This document shows positions 53,339 to 64,000 of a stretch of 64,000 nucleotides of DNA, one piece after another (within the stretch, counting starts at the first letter, position 1; each line of letters opens with the position of its first letter). The stretch spans positions 227,450 through 291,449 of the forward strand of contig NW_005178470.1 of assembly GCF_000341285.1 (NCBI RefSeq). The letters run 5' to 3'. Position numbers and translations under genes: made by a program. The notes beneath the pieces are model-generated. The model made no database searches, was not told where the DNA came from, and was given only the letters and a program-made list of their open reading frames with translations. Source of the DNA: Galdieria sulphuraria (Eukaryota > Rhodophyta > Bangiophyceae > Galdieriales > Galdieriaceae).

Positions 53339-54782
53339 CTAATCTTGTTCACTTGATTGAAAAAGACTCCGCAAACTGACCCCACTTGATATAGTATTCA
53401 CATCATATCGCTTATAAGTGTAGCCTACAAAGGGAACATCCTGTTCATTCAACTCATCAACTTTTCTCAATGCACTCAAGTTTGGTGGTCTCTCTCGAAT
53501 AGTACCATCTTCTGCCAATTCAAACTTGTCAAAATACTTGACATCTGTTGGACTCGATAAATCAGGAACAAATGGTGCTGGAAGTTTTTGCAAGTTATTC
53601 CAATCCACACCTTGGAAAAAGGGCTGCTTCTTAAAGTCTTCCAAACCATTCTTTGCTCCACAGCGGTCTTTGGCATCGGTCAATAATGATTCGATGAGCA
53701 TGCGAGCTTCCTTTGAGATTTTTGCATCCGACGGAAACTGCAAATGTTCCCTCCAGTTCAAAATCTACAGAAAATGCGTTAATTGTGATGAACCAAAAAT
53801 AAGTCTAAGATACCTTTCGACAAGTGCTAACTGCATCATCGGCATAAAACGGAGGATAGCCAATGAGCATCTCATACAAGATTACTCCTACACTCCACCA
53901 GTCACATTCTTCACCATAACCTCGTCGAAGAAGAACTTCTGGTGCAATATAGTCTGGAGTACCTACAGTTGAAAATACTTTTGCCCTAGCGGCTTGTTTC
54001 CAAGCTGCCGTTTTCTCTGATGTGGACATATTACCTAGACTACCTTGTACAACTTCTCCCGTATCAAGTATATCTTTTCCACTTTCCTCTACTCGAAAAG
54101 CTTTGCAAAGCCCAAAATCAGAAACTTTCAAATGTCCCCTTGCGTCAAATAATAAATTATCTGGTTTGATATCTCGGTGTATGTAACCTAGACGGTGGAT
54201 GGAATCTATTGCCACAATCATTTCAGCTGCATAAAAACGAGTCTCTTCTTCTGTGAGAATATCTCTTCGCATGAGTAGACTCATAAGATCACCACCAGGA
54301 AGATACTCCATAACCAAATAGAGGTACTTTTCATCTTGAAAGGAATAATAGAGTTTACAGATGAAAGAATGATCAGCCTCGACTAGAATGTCTCTTTCTG
54401 CTTTGACATGTGAAGCCTGTTCCTTTCTCAGCATTTCCGATTTGCGCAACTTTTTCATGGCGAAATATTCCTTGGTCTCTCGTTTCCGAACAAGTCGAAC
54501 TTCACCAAAGGCACCTCTTCCAACAACTTCGACTGTTTCAAACTGGTCCTCTGTCATCCTTCTGTGTGCATCTCTCATAAACCTCAGTTCTCTATTCAAA
54601 AGTTCTTGTCTATACTTTTTCTTTTCACCTTCGCTCAGTTTCATGGCTGCGAGTTTGCTCTCAATCTCGTTCTTTCTCTTGCTTCTCTCCGACAAGTCGT
54701 TACATAAAGACTTGTAATACTTTTCAATTAGGCTTTTGGCTATAGTTGCTCGAGTTTTACCGGTCTTTTCAGAGTCTGCCAT
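53339..54782 (-). CDS. NDR/LATS-family AGC protein kinase, 2 exons
   Basis: Exons 53814-54782 and 53339-53764 with a 49-base intron; 464 residues from the ATG at 54782. The N-terminal MOB-binding region has [14 protein letters not shown]. Kinase motifs: [27 protein letters not shown], the long activation insert, [13 protein letters not shown], and the hydrophobic motif [12 protein letters not shown] kinases with MOB cofactors control cell division and polarity. This is the last well-supported gene before the gene-poor region. Confidence 0.93.
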
Positions 54783-55014
54783 ATACAATGAGTACTCAAA
54801 ACATTCGGCAACACGGAATCCCGCCTTGATCAGAGAAAAAGAAAGAGACACGACACCAACCAAATCTTTATTATTGGGATGATTTTGCTATTAAGAAATT
54901 CTAACAGATCAATAAAAATATTTTAAAGACAAAAACAGAAAGACATGAAATTTCCACAGTAGTTAAATTGAAGAGAGTTTAAACTCTATGACAATTATCT
55001 GAAAGCTACTGTCT

Positions 55015-55620
55015 TCATGATTTTGTCGCTCTGATTGTTTGAATATTCTTTGCCAGTGAAACAAATCTTGTCGTACTTCGTAGCACCAATATAGGCGAAT
55101 GACGAGTTTGAAGCCTCTTTTTTACTTGGCATGCAACAATGAAGGGCTTGAGTTTATATGATGTTTTGTTGATTTCTAATTTATCAAAATCGATATGATG
55201 TTGAGTTTCCAACGAATTGAGTCTACCATACCGATTCTCCTCTCGTATCTTGTAATTGTATAGAAGTTGAATCATAGTTGAATTCCTTCTCCTCAATAGT
55301 CGACTATATGGTTGAGGTGTTGTTGAAGGCAAACATGACTGTTTAGGTTTAAAGGCTTTTGCTGCGTCCTCTTGTAGGATAGACTTTGTTAAAACCACAA
55401 CTTTTAAAGATATACAAGAAAGCAAACTATAAAAAATACAAAGCTGCTTTAGGAACGAGATAACCTCGAGAGGACGGTGAGTCACTATACAAAAGTTCCT
55501 CGCGTTAGACACTTGGCAGAAGACTCTTCCGAAATATAGCCTGATGGGCACATTGGTAGAGCCCTCTTTTTGGGTATTTGTAACGAGAATCAAAGACAAC
55601 TCATCGTTTTGTATCAACAA
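55015..55620 (-). CDS. Uncertain ORF without a good start codon
   Basis: The minus-strand frame stays open for 201 codons but begins at TTG. Its first ATG is at 55275, leaving 86 residues. The C-terminal part is basic (K-K-R-L-Q-T-R-H, R-S-T-T-R-F-V). I recognise no domain. It could be the last exon of a spliced gene, a decayed gene, or chance. No upstream exon with ATG was found. Confidence 0.25.
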   Translation of the reverse strand: MLIQNDELSLILVTNTQKEGSTNVPIRLYFGRVFCQVSNARNFCIVTHRPLEVISFLKQLCIFYSLLSCISLKVVVLTKSILQEDAAKAFKPKQSCLPSTTPQPYSRLLRRRNSTMIQLLYNYKIREENRYGRLNSLETQHHIDFDKLEINKTSYKLKPFIVACQVKKRLQTRHSPILVLRSTTRFVSLAKNIQTIRATKS

Positions 55621-55625
55621 ACAGT

Positions 55626-55634
55626 CTATAAATA
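55626..55634 (+). promoter_or_regulatory. TATA-like element without an obvious gene
   Basis: The plus strand reads TATAAATAC. The first downstream ATG, near 55723, opens only an 11-codon frame. It may drive a non-coding or spliced transcript, or be chance in AT-rich DNA. Confidence 0.25.
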
Positions 55635-56077
55635 CAAGAAACGTTCAATTCCACTAGAAACAAGTCAAACATAAAGAAGAAGAGAAAAATAATTTTATCC
55701 AAGTTGCTCTACAAAGAATAAAAATGTCGCTTTCAACTTTGCAATACTCAGCGGAATAAGATAATACAATTTATCTGATTTTTTTGTTGAGTTCATCGCA
55801 AATTGTATTGTGTTTGTTACTATCCAAACTCGTGAAGGAAGGTCTTGTTCTTTTACATATATTGGATCAATTTCGTCTCCTAGTGAAAAAAAAGAATATA
55901 AACGTAGAAATAATGGAAAAATAAGAATCTTTCATCTGCTCTTGGCAAAGTGAAAAAGAAAGGTGAATTTTGAAATATATGTGCAAGGAGAAGCAAAAGC
56001 ATCACCACTTTTGCTCTAATACCAGTCAAAACTCTCTACAAGTTGTTTATGAAGAGAACAAAGCGAGACCCTCGTAA

Positions 56078-56096
56078 CTTTTGAGGTTCGATCCTC
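56078..56096 (+). repeat. Short element resembling a degenerate pol III B box, copy 1
   Basis: Reads CTTTTGAGGTTCGATCCTC. It shares TTTGAGGTT(C)GATCCTC with a second copy at 59698-59713. The B-box consensus GGTTCGANTCC is matched except for one missing base, so it cannot form a normal 7-base T loop. Confidence 0.4.
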
Positions 56097-57892
56097 CTTA
56101 TCGTAGGTAGTTTATGTACGAATTTGTGTATAGACAAAAGTATTCCCAACCTTTGGTCAGTTTTTTACTATTGTCCTGTCCTCTGTATACTTTCCAATTC
56201 TACGGTTGAATATATGATTTATTCTTCTTTATAACTCGTAATCGAACAAAGATTGTTCCTTGAGCGTATTTGCATAGAAGGAAAGGTTCTAGTTCTCTCA
56301 TTGCAAGCCAAACAGAGTTAATGTCACTGAAATTAGAAAATGACCATTTTACACCTTTAAGGAGTTTTCCTTAATTTTGAGTGACCAACAAAGAAAGGTT
56401 CTCAGATCGAGAACGAGTCAAAAACTAGTTGTAGCAAAACCGTTCTTGATTTGTTATCAAAATAGGGTCACAAGTAGTTTGAAATTTACCTTGCAGAGAC
56501 AAGATTGATCAAACTCAACTCTGTTAAAAGGCTACATTGTCGCAAGGGAGTTGCGAGGACCTTTGTTACGACACTGTTCTTCTCTTTTCACAACAATACT
56601 GAGATGTGAAATTGATTGTATCTAGCACACTTATTGTTCCAGAAACTTTTTACATATCTCCAAGTGAAATATTTTCTTTCATAAAACTCACTAGTCACTC
56701 AAAATAATATATCTCCAGTGAAAGGAGACAATACAAAGCGATCCTTCTCATAACAATCCAATTAGAAATGAACACAATGGTTTGATTGTTGGATGGAAAG
56801 GAAGGCTCAGTGAGTGTTGTCAAGGCTGTGGACCTGGTTCAAGTTTGTTAGTGAAACTTTTCAGACTTTAATTTCCAAAGCGAATTCGTCGTTTGTTTTA
56901 GTTGGACAAGTGAATTTCTATTATCTACGTTTCTTTTTTAAGCCCTGCAAATGTTTCTTTTAGAACAATCCATCGATTCCTGAGCTCTGAGTTCCATGTA
57001 GACTGTAGTTTCTTTTTAGTATGTACAAATTTTATTATCTCTTTGGAGTTTATATACTTTATGCAACACTTGTTGTTATTTCACTTCTGGTCTTGTATGG
57101 AAATTTGAGATTAGCGTTGTCGAGAAGAGAGCAAAGACAAAGGAGTATAAGCTGTCGTTGAGTGTTGGTACTTTAGTCAACTAGTTGTCTCACAAGTTTG
57201 TTTATTTCTATCGATAATTGTTTCAGAGCAGTTTTGCGTATGTATTAGCAGTTGATAGTCTAATCTTGTAGTCTGTTGTCGAGAATCAGTCTTTGGGTTG
57301 ATATTTCCAAGATATTCTGCAAGAACAAGAAACCAGCCAGACTCTCAGTTGAGTCTTTTAGTCAGTACACAGAATTATATTCCGTATAGTAGTTTTTTGC
57401 CTTCTATATGACTCTTTTCACGATGTAGAAATCGGTCTGTAACTCTGCAACAGGCATTTCTCAGGATAGCATAGGACAGTCTTGAGTCCATCATTGCATA
57501 TTTTCAATGATTGTTTGTATTGTTGTGCTTTTAGATCAATTCTCTATTGATACGAGTATGTCTTTTGAAATATTATGGATGTGGGTCTTTAGATAACGAA
57601 AGCTGAATATACTTGTATTTTGAAAGCAAGGGAACAGTTTTTAGTTCAAAATATACTCAACTTGTTGGGAACCGTGAAATAAAGCAAGCAAAAGAGCATT
57701 GCTGAAAGTCATGGTTATGTCCACCTGGTAAATGTTTTGACGATAGCGACTGTAGCTACTAGTCCGTTTTGAGAAACGCCTTTGTTTTTATGAATTACTG
57801 GTTTTACCGAGGGTGAAATATGTCTAAAACGATACATAAGTCGTAAGAGTGATAGTAGTGGAACTAGTATTGCTGTTGTTTCTGAAAGGCAT

Positions 57893-58153
57893 CTATTGCA
57901 AATCGTCTTTGGTCCTTATATAGTTGAAGAGGAGGGTAACATTAGTAGTACGGTGTGAATGGGAAACAAGGCGACTTGTGTGAAACAGTATTTGCATGTC
58001 AAGTGTGCTGCTGATCTGTTTTTTTCCAACACACTGAAAGTCATGCTGTTGAAAGTAGTGGTAGTTGTAGCTGTCAAAAAGTGAAAAGGAAACTTCACAT
58101 TTTGTGCAAACAGCTTGCGTTTGGATAGTATACAAAGTAGCTCTGAAAGACAT
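57893..58153 (-). CDS. Small ORF with one C2H2 zinc-finger pattern
   Basis: An 86-codon frame from a true ATG at 58153. Residues ~16-37 read C-T-K-C, then 12 residues with Phe at the expected place, H, 4 residues, H. This is the C-x2-C-x12-H-x4-H spacing of a classical zinc finger, followed by D-F-Q-C. The rest is uncharacterised. Overlapping ORFs exist in other frames. It may be a real small protein, an exon, or coincidence. Confidence 0.3.
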   Translation of the reverse strand: MSFRATLYTIQTQAVCTKCEVSFSLFDSYNYHYFQQHDFQCVGKKQISSTLDMQILFHTSRLVSHSHRTTNVTLLFNYIRTKDDLQ

Positions 58154-59697
58154 TCATGAAGGATGGGTTGAACTTCAACAATATTACACGAGTGCAAACA
58201 TTGATGTCATCGTGTCCGACTAGAGTCTTAGTTTGACTCTGAAAATAAAGTCCAACTTTTGGTAGATAATTCCTAGAAAGCATACGCAGACGAACAAAGT
58301 AGTTTGCACATTGGCACAAACCATAAAGCATTTTTCTATTATCGCTGCAAAATCAAACCATTCGCCACTACTTGAAATTCAACCACAGCAACAACAACAA
58401 ATATGAGCCCAAGCCTACTGCAGCATGGCACAGTCATCAATTCTACAAAGAGAATGATTCCTGCTTCTATCTTTTACTCTTTTCTTCGTTGTTGGCATGA
58501 GCGGAGAATTGCAATTGTTTTATTTACTTCGAATTGTAAAATGACAGCAACGACAACGACAACAAGTGAAAGTTATACTGTAATACTGAGTGTTACATGG
58601 AATATTAATAATAGTTTTTGTGATAAAAGTACGAATTTGACATATTTTTTACCATAAAGGAAAATTGTATTGTTGACGTTACAAAATAAAAGGGCACTAT
58701 TTGCACACTTACGACTATTCCTGTACCTTACTATCAGTAGAACTACACACGGTTCTGATTTTGAACAACAAATAGGGTATCGAGTTGTTTACTGGTCGAT
58801 TTTCGATTTTGCTTGTACATGTTTGAGACTAATCTTTATCTTTTGACTCTTGAAATGAACTTATTTGTTATCTTATGATAGTATGATGAAGCAACTAGTG
58901 GTCATTTATTTTCCGAAAACGTCGACGTACAACCTTTCAGAAGCTTTTTTCATTGGAAATCCCGATCACAAAGAATCTCTTTGTCCCGTGATAGTTGCGT
59001 TGCATTTGTAGGGATGGGTAACTCCAAGTGATCAAATCAAGACAATTTCGTCAGTTGAATCAAGTAATCTTTGACAAGTGAACTTGCAGTATCATGAAAG
59101 TGTACAACATACTGTTTTCTGTGATCTAGAATCTACTACTGATTTATCTTGATACATTGTATTGTTCTTATGTCGAAACTACACCTTTTGACTATTTATG
59201 CTTCAGAACAATTCCATCTTACTTGTTCGACCCTAAGACCAGCTTCATATGGAGTAGTCATCTAGCTGATAAGGATAAGATAATATCTCTATCTCGTTTT
59301 TTCTCTTCTTTATCGGTGTAATTGTAGAATGGTGAAGATCTTGTTTTTTAGAGTTGTAATATGTTCTTACAAGAAAAGGGATGAAGATGATAGAAAGTAG
59401 TATTCAAAGACTGCAGGATGATGTAAATTCAAAGAAAGAAGCAACAAGATTGCAGCCAAAGTTCTCTATAAACGATTTGCTGGGAATAGAAATTGAACTT
59501 GTCTTAGCACGAAATACTGGTTGTTTTCCCTTATTCATATGAATTGTTATAAAGAACAAAAATTTATGTTTTACATAGTATATACTTTTCAATGAAAGAA
59601 TATAGGAAGGTTAGTTGAAAGAAATTCAAGGAAAAGAAGTAAATGAATGCTTCCCTGGCTTCACAGGGTTAAAATATCAGACCTATGATTTACAGAT

Positions 59698-59713
59698 TTT
59701 GAGGTTGATCCTC
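59698..59713 (+). repeat. Short element resembling a degenerate pol III B box, copy 2
   Basis: Reads TTTGAGGTTGATCCTC, matching the 56.08 kb copy apart from one missing C. It lies in a small inverted repeat with flanking TTTT and AAAA. Confidence 0.4.
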
Positions 59714-62700
59714 ACAAAAAGCAAGCAAAATCAACTCTGTGATTTTTACACAAGTAGCAGCAAAACATAAATTGATAGTCATGTTCTAACTTCAGGATCT
59801 TATAGTATATCCTTTGATGCTTGAACTCTTTTCACAACCTTTGGTGGTTTTCATCCACCTCTTAATCTTGGACTATTACCACAATTGATTCAAGTCATAA
59901 ATAACAATGTATTTATGCCGTACCAATACCTTGTTCCTATTGATGAGTTGAATTTGAATCTAATTTCAGAGTGATATCCGAAACAATTCTGGTTACAGCC
60001 GTATTGAAGGAAGTAATAATCACTTACTTGCTTTAGAGTACTCTAAATCTTACCACTTCTAGTTAAATCTCAACAGGATATGGCACAATTATTCTAGTAG
60101 ATACGTAACAAAAGGTCTATTTGATTTCTTCCTTCTCAACGTATCTAGAAACTGGTTACTGTTTTATATTACTTGAATTGTATACTGAATTCAATGATTT
60201 ACTGTTCATTGGAAAGAAAGTAAGATATTTCTTGATACTGTTCATTTAAGATGACATTTTGTGTAAGAGTTGGTCATTTGTTGATTACTAGTTGAATATC
60301 TCATCGAGAAGAAATTCTGTTTCATAAGTAAATGAAATGTCCTCTATGGTTGATTCAACTTTTGAATTCTTAGAGATTATACTGAATTTATCGAACGAGT
60401 TAGTCCTTATCCCGAGAAAAACGATTTTCCATATAGTACTAGTATTAGTGTTATTACTAAAGATACCGAGGACTAGGGAGCTGAAGACTTGGTTTGAGAA
60501 AAACTTGCTAGTGTTTGAGTGTCCAATTATTCCTCCGCGATACTTGCACTCTATTTGCGATAATGGATACGTTTTCGTTGACCATCTCATCCTAGATAGC
60601 TTCGCGAATCGACTCAAGCCGTGAATCGTATTATACCTTTGCAGCGCCACGAATATTTGCTACTAGTTTATATATTTTGATATTAACTAGTTGTTTGTTT
60701 AGATATAACCACGTTAACCTATACTTGATTCAGTTGATTACTACTTGTCTTGAAGTGCTTTCAGTAATATCATTTCGTTCCAACCAAGCATTACTGGGTA
60801 CGCTATAGTCACTTTGCAGACAAGAATCAGATGTCAATCTTTTTTCAAGTATTCGCATCTAAATGCGTTGCTTGTTAGAAACGTTCAAAGTTAGCTATTG
60901 AAATATAGCCCTAGCAATGAATGGAATCAATGTGTTAGACAAGATAGCGGCACAACTCGATGCACAAAAAGTTGAATCAATGTTTCCATTCAAAGCCAAT
61001 TAGTTGGTCGTAAGACTAATATACGTTGTTATCTTTTTAGGGGTATCTACGAGAGAGTTGGTTGAATTGTCATTATGTGGACATTGGGTTATCCAATAGA
61101 GTTTCTGTTAGATAGTGTTTGTATAAGATGGATTCTTTAAGGTAGAATTGATACTTTATTGAATACTAGTTGTCAAGTTGAGAAAGACTTTGTACCTTTG
61201 CACTTGAAATCTCGATGTTGCATGTACAGAGTCTTTATATCCGAAGCAGTGTCTTATGTGGTCTTTAGGTACCCTGTATGCTTGATTCAGCGTCGAATTG
61301 TCCAAGATTATCTTGAATTGACTAAAATAATTTAGTCTTTACTCTAAAAGGATGATTTACAGACTATTATTTGGATCACTTAAAATCAAGTCGAAGATCA
61401 ATTCATGCGAGAATCACTGGGTGAGAATCCGAATTGCAACGAAGCATCAATTTTCCCCTTAATATTTGCATGCTCTGTGCACGACCGGACAGGTGATCGA
61501 CCACAATTCAATTTTGGTACATTTGTGGATTCAATTTCATATAGAATGACAGTGTGTTTCTAGAATATTGAGAACATGTTACTATTGATGAGCATAAATC
61601 AATCAGCTTCTACAACTCTTGTATCTGTACGGAATTCAATTAGACTTTGTTTGAATCCATTGATTCCTATCAATATTGGTGTAGCACGTTCTCGTTTTAC
61701 TGCCTCGGTACCAAGATCAACTTGCGTCATAGAATCATCACTTTTTTGGTAAAGTCATTGTGCTTAAAGTCCATTGTTTGTTTCTATTGACTGGTCGGAG
61801 AGTAGTCATCATCTTGTTATCTTATCTTTTCAAAAAAGTTGCAATTACTGAACACTAAAAACTGAACTTTAATTGAAATGAAGTATGACACTATAAACTA
61901 TACTATTCATAGACTACAGAATCATTTGATTTAGAAGAAGATTCAACTAGTTTGTAGACGATTGGTCAGAAACGAGCCGCAAAAAGAAGCAATGTAACCT
62001 TGCTGATACAAGCTATTGAATCTCTTTTTTCATGTTTACATGTTATGTAGTACAAGATGAAGAAAATGATTCCTTTCATTTCAACCTTTATACAACTCGT
62101 TAAACAAAAAATACACCAATTTGCTTTGGAAGAAAATGGATGATGAAAGATATAAAGTGAAAAAAGAAAGAAATGGCTTTCTAGTTTAATAGACTACAGA
62201 GATAGTATTATGAGCCAAAAGTCTTGTCTTTCATTCTCATTAGAAACATCAACGATACTCTGGTCGTCATTAGTAGAAAAAATATTCCCTACTATTACCT
62301 GATACTGGTAACAGTAGAGCGTTTATGGCATTTTGTTTTGTTTATCCATTCTACTGATATGCATGACCTGTATTTGAACACCATAAGATAAAAAGTAGGC
62401 TGTTGAAGCAATATGTTTAATGTTTGTGTATTTCATGGCATCCCTAATCGTTATAAATTGTCCAAAGCTTCAAAGACCTGATTACTTTAGGCATTCTTTA
62501 TCCTTTTCACACTCACCTTATTCCTCTTCTTCCGTTTTTTTATATCAAAAATGAATATCATACAATCCTCACTGATAGAATACAATCAAATTTCTATTCG
62601 AAAAGGTAAAGTTTAGAATAAAGCAAGGCATATACAATCTCACTTGCAGAATCATTATTTGCATCTTTGTAGATATTATTCTTTATATAGTTGCAACTTT

Positions 62701-63240
62701 CTTTACTGGTTTGGAAAGTGTAGACAACAACATTTATAGGAGGAACAATATCAAGTTTATGATTCAACTGGATCTCGATCCCATTATTCCATGAAGAAGG
62801 ATATCACTCCTCATCATACTGGACGAATGGTTTAGAGTTCGACCTAATCAATCAATCTTTGTCGATCAACAACTCGACCGGAAAAAAGTTGCTTGTATTT
62901 ATTTCCATTGCAAAAATTATTGAGGTCTTGGTATAAACTGGCAGAAATGATTACAAAAGCAGAATTTACTATCTGATTTGCACATTTGACGACAACAATA
63001 ACAGCAACTCTTAGAAGAGATGGGACAACACTTCTCACTACAGCATTATTCTCGAAGAGTCATAAACATAGTATTTTATCTGTAGTTTCTCATTCATTTA
63101 GAATTATGGTTGGTGTTTTACGACCACTCGCTTTCTGTATATTAAAAACTCAATACATTCCTCAATTGTGGAACGGATATATTTTTCTATCTAATCAACA
63201 AGACTAGAGACAATAGGGATACGAGCTAGTGTCCAGGAAT

Positions 63241-63303
63241 CAGTTTAAATTCAACTGATTTCAAAAGATTAGGTTTCGGCTATGTTGAATCGAGTTTAAA
63301 CTG
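63241..63303. repeat. Imperfect inverted repeat
   Basis: Left arm CAGTTTAAATTCAAC (63241-63255) pairs with right arm GTTGAAT..TTTAAACTG (63284-63303), separated by ~28 bases. The right arm has a short internal insertion. It could form a hairpin in DNA or RNA. Confidence 0.6.
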
Positions 63304-64000
63304 AATTGAGTGGAAACAAGGAGTTTTACAAAATAGGCAATCAGCTATTAAGAAAGAGAATAAGCTGAGTGCTTTGCTTGATAGAATCAGAACAATGTCG
63401 TCGGATAAAGAGTTGTGTATTGTTTCTTTAAGCATCATTCATTCTCTTGTTCACTACGCCTTGTAGATAGAATCGAACGAGTCGGTCATAAATATAGTAC
63501 TTTAGTATTTATCATATCATTCATGCCTAGTGATAAGGTCAATTTTATGTTGTCGAGAACGGAACTTTAATGTATCTTGGCTACTTCTCTATTGAAGTTG
63601 GTGTCAAATAGAATGACTTGACCTTGTTCATATGAATTCATATTCTTGTTTTGAATACTGTATTTGAAGAGTACCTATTATATGCTATTTGAATTTACCC
63701 TTAACTTTTTTTTCACTGTTTGTCATACACCTCATCCTGTAACTTGGTTTCATAGAAGCCTTGTTATCGGCGAAACTATCAAGTTTTATGGCTATGAATT
63801 GTACAGTTTTGATAGAATTCACTTGACTCCAATCTGTTCCATCAAAGATTGATTTGATAGTGGGACATGCATAATGTCGCAGTCAACTACAGAATCATAT
63901 ACATACGAGATAATTCAACTGAATTGGACGGAACTGTATGTTTGGAACTTTACAGATCATCTCTACTCTAATTTAGAAGAACGCAAACATTCGGTTTTAT

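Larger units (their letters stand above)
55700..64000. other. Gene-poor region
   Basis: About 8.3 kb with no ORF I can support as a normal gene, in contrast to one gene per 1.5 kb before it. ORFs of 60-120 codons occur but mostly lack family features. The base composition is similar AT-rich. Short motifs recur: TTGATTCAA variants, a GAGGTT(C)GATCCTC element and an ATCGAACGAGT element. No transposase, reverse transcriptase or telomere repeat was recognised. It could be subtelomeric, a decayed mobile-element area, or hold non-coding RNAs. Confidence 0.6.

Noticed and set aside
56041-56110. tRNA gene suggested by GGTTCGATCC
   Set aside because: The loop would have six bases, no 7-bp acceptor stem partner was found about 70 bases upstream, and no anticodon arm fits.
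58403-58657. 84-codon plus-strand ORF with a Thr run
   Set aside because: Composition follows an ACA/ACG repeat; no homology recognised and overlaps nothing supporting.
60288-60650. 120-codon minus-strand ORF in the gene-poor region
   Set aside because: Begins at GTG, first ATG is later, low-complexity polar sequence, no domain or splice partners.
55700-64000. Retrotransposon or DNA transposon in the gene-poor region
   Set aside because: No reverse transcriptase, integrase or transposase motif in any frame and no clear long terminal repeats.

Overview
This window is nuclear DNA of a compact, intron-bearing unicellular eukaryote. It is most likely a cyanidiophyte red alga of the Galdieria type. 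That assignment is inference from several signs: a plastid-type FtsH and a bacterial-type DnaG primase with N-terminal extensions, a bacterial-type citramalate synthase, a chloroplast-type Der GTPase, very close gene spacing, and about 43 reconstructed introns that are nearly all 44-77 bases long with GT-AG ends. The related alga Cyanidioschyzon has almost no introns, so Galdieria fits better. No rRNA, CRISPR array, insertion sequence or convincing tRNA was found.

Layout. Bases 1-54,800 hold 37 protein genes on both strands, about one per 1.5 kb. 1-5.2 kb: 5' end of plastid-type ftsH, a secreted Ser/Gly-rich protein, a CS-domain (PIH1-like) protein and the SLX1 nuclease. 5.6-16.6 kb: citramalate synthase, a TLDc protein, a C-5 sterol desaturase, RAMP4, a p24 cargo receptor, a USP25/28-like deubiquitinase and a five-exon DUF1838-like gene. 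16.8-24 kb: GCP4, a caprin-like RNA-binding candidate, the Der GTPase and an M20 dipeptidase. 24.7-33 kb: an ApaG-domain protein, a DUF1995-like protein, an eEF1A methyltransferase, NAA50, TMEM18, glutathione reductase and Nup88. 33-46.8 kb: BRSK/SAD kinase, MRE11, ribosomal protein uS14 (S29), mitochondrial EF-G2, exosome MTR3, ARL1, a MYST acetyltransferase, a small basic protein, PEX11 and DnaG. 46.9-54.8 kb: the ubiquitin-L40 fusion, a second p24 gene, N-myristoyltransferase, an insulin-degrading-enzyme homologue and an NDR kinase.

From about 54.8 kb to the end (9.2 kb) the character changes abruptly. There are almost no credible ORFs, only scattered short motifs that recur, an imperfect inverted repeat, and one small ORF with a well-spaced C2H2 zinc-finger pattern.

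Many genes here are split by introns, so their exons lie in different reading frames. I joined them by hand using GT-AG sites and family alignment from memory. Exon coordinates are given in each entry. Several divergent gene pairs have start codons only 15-70 bases apart, so 5' leaders must be very short or overlap.

Functionally this is a mixed housekeeping region: plastid protein turnover, replication and ribosome assembly (FtsH, DnaG, Der); DNA repair (SLX1, MRE11); vesicle traffic (two p24 proteins, ARL1, NMT, RAMP4); nuclear pore and microtubules (Nup88, GCP4); RNA decay and translation (MTR3, uS14, L40, EF-G2); and signalling kinases (BRSK/SAD, NDR).
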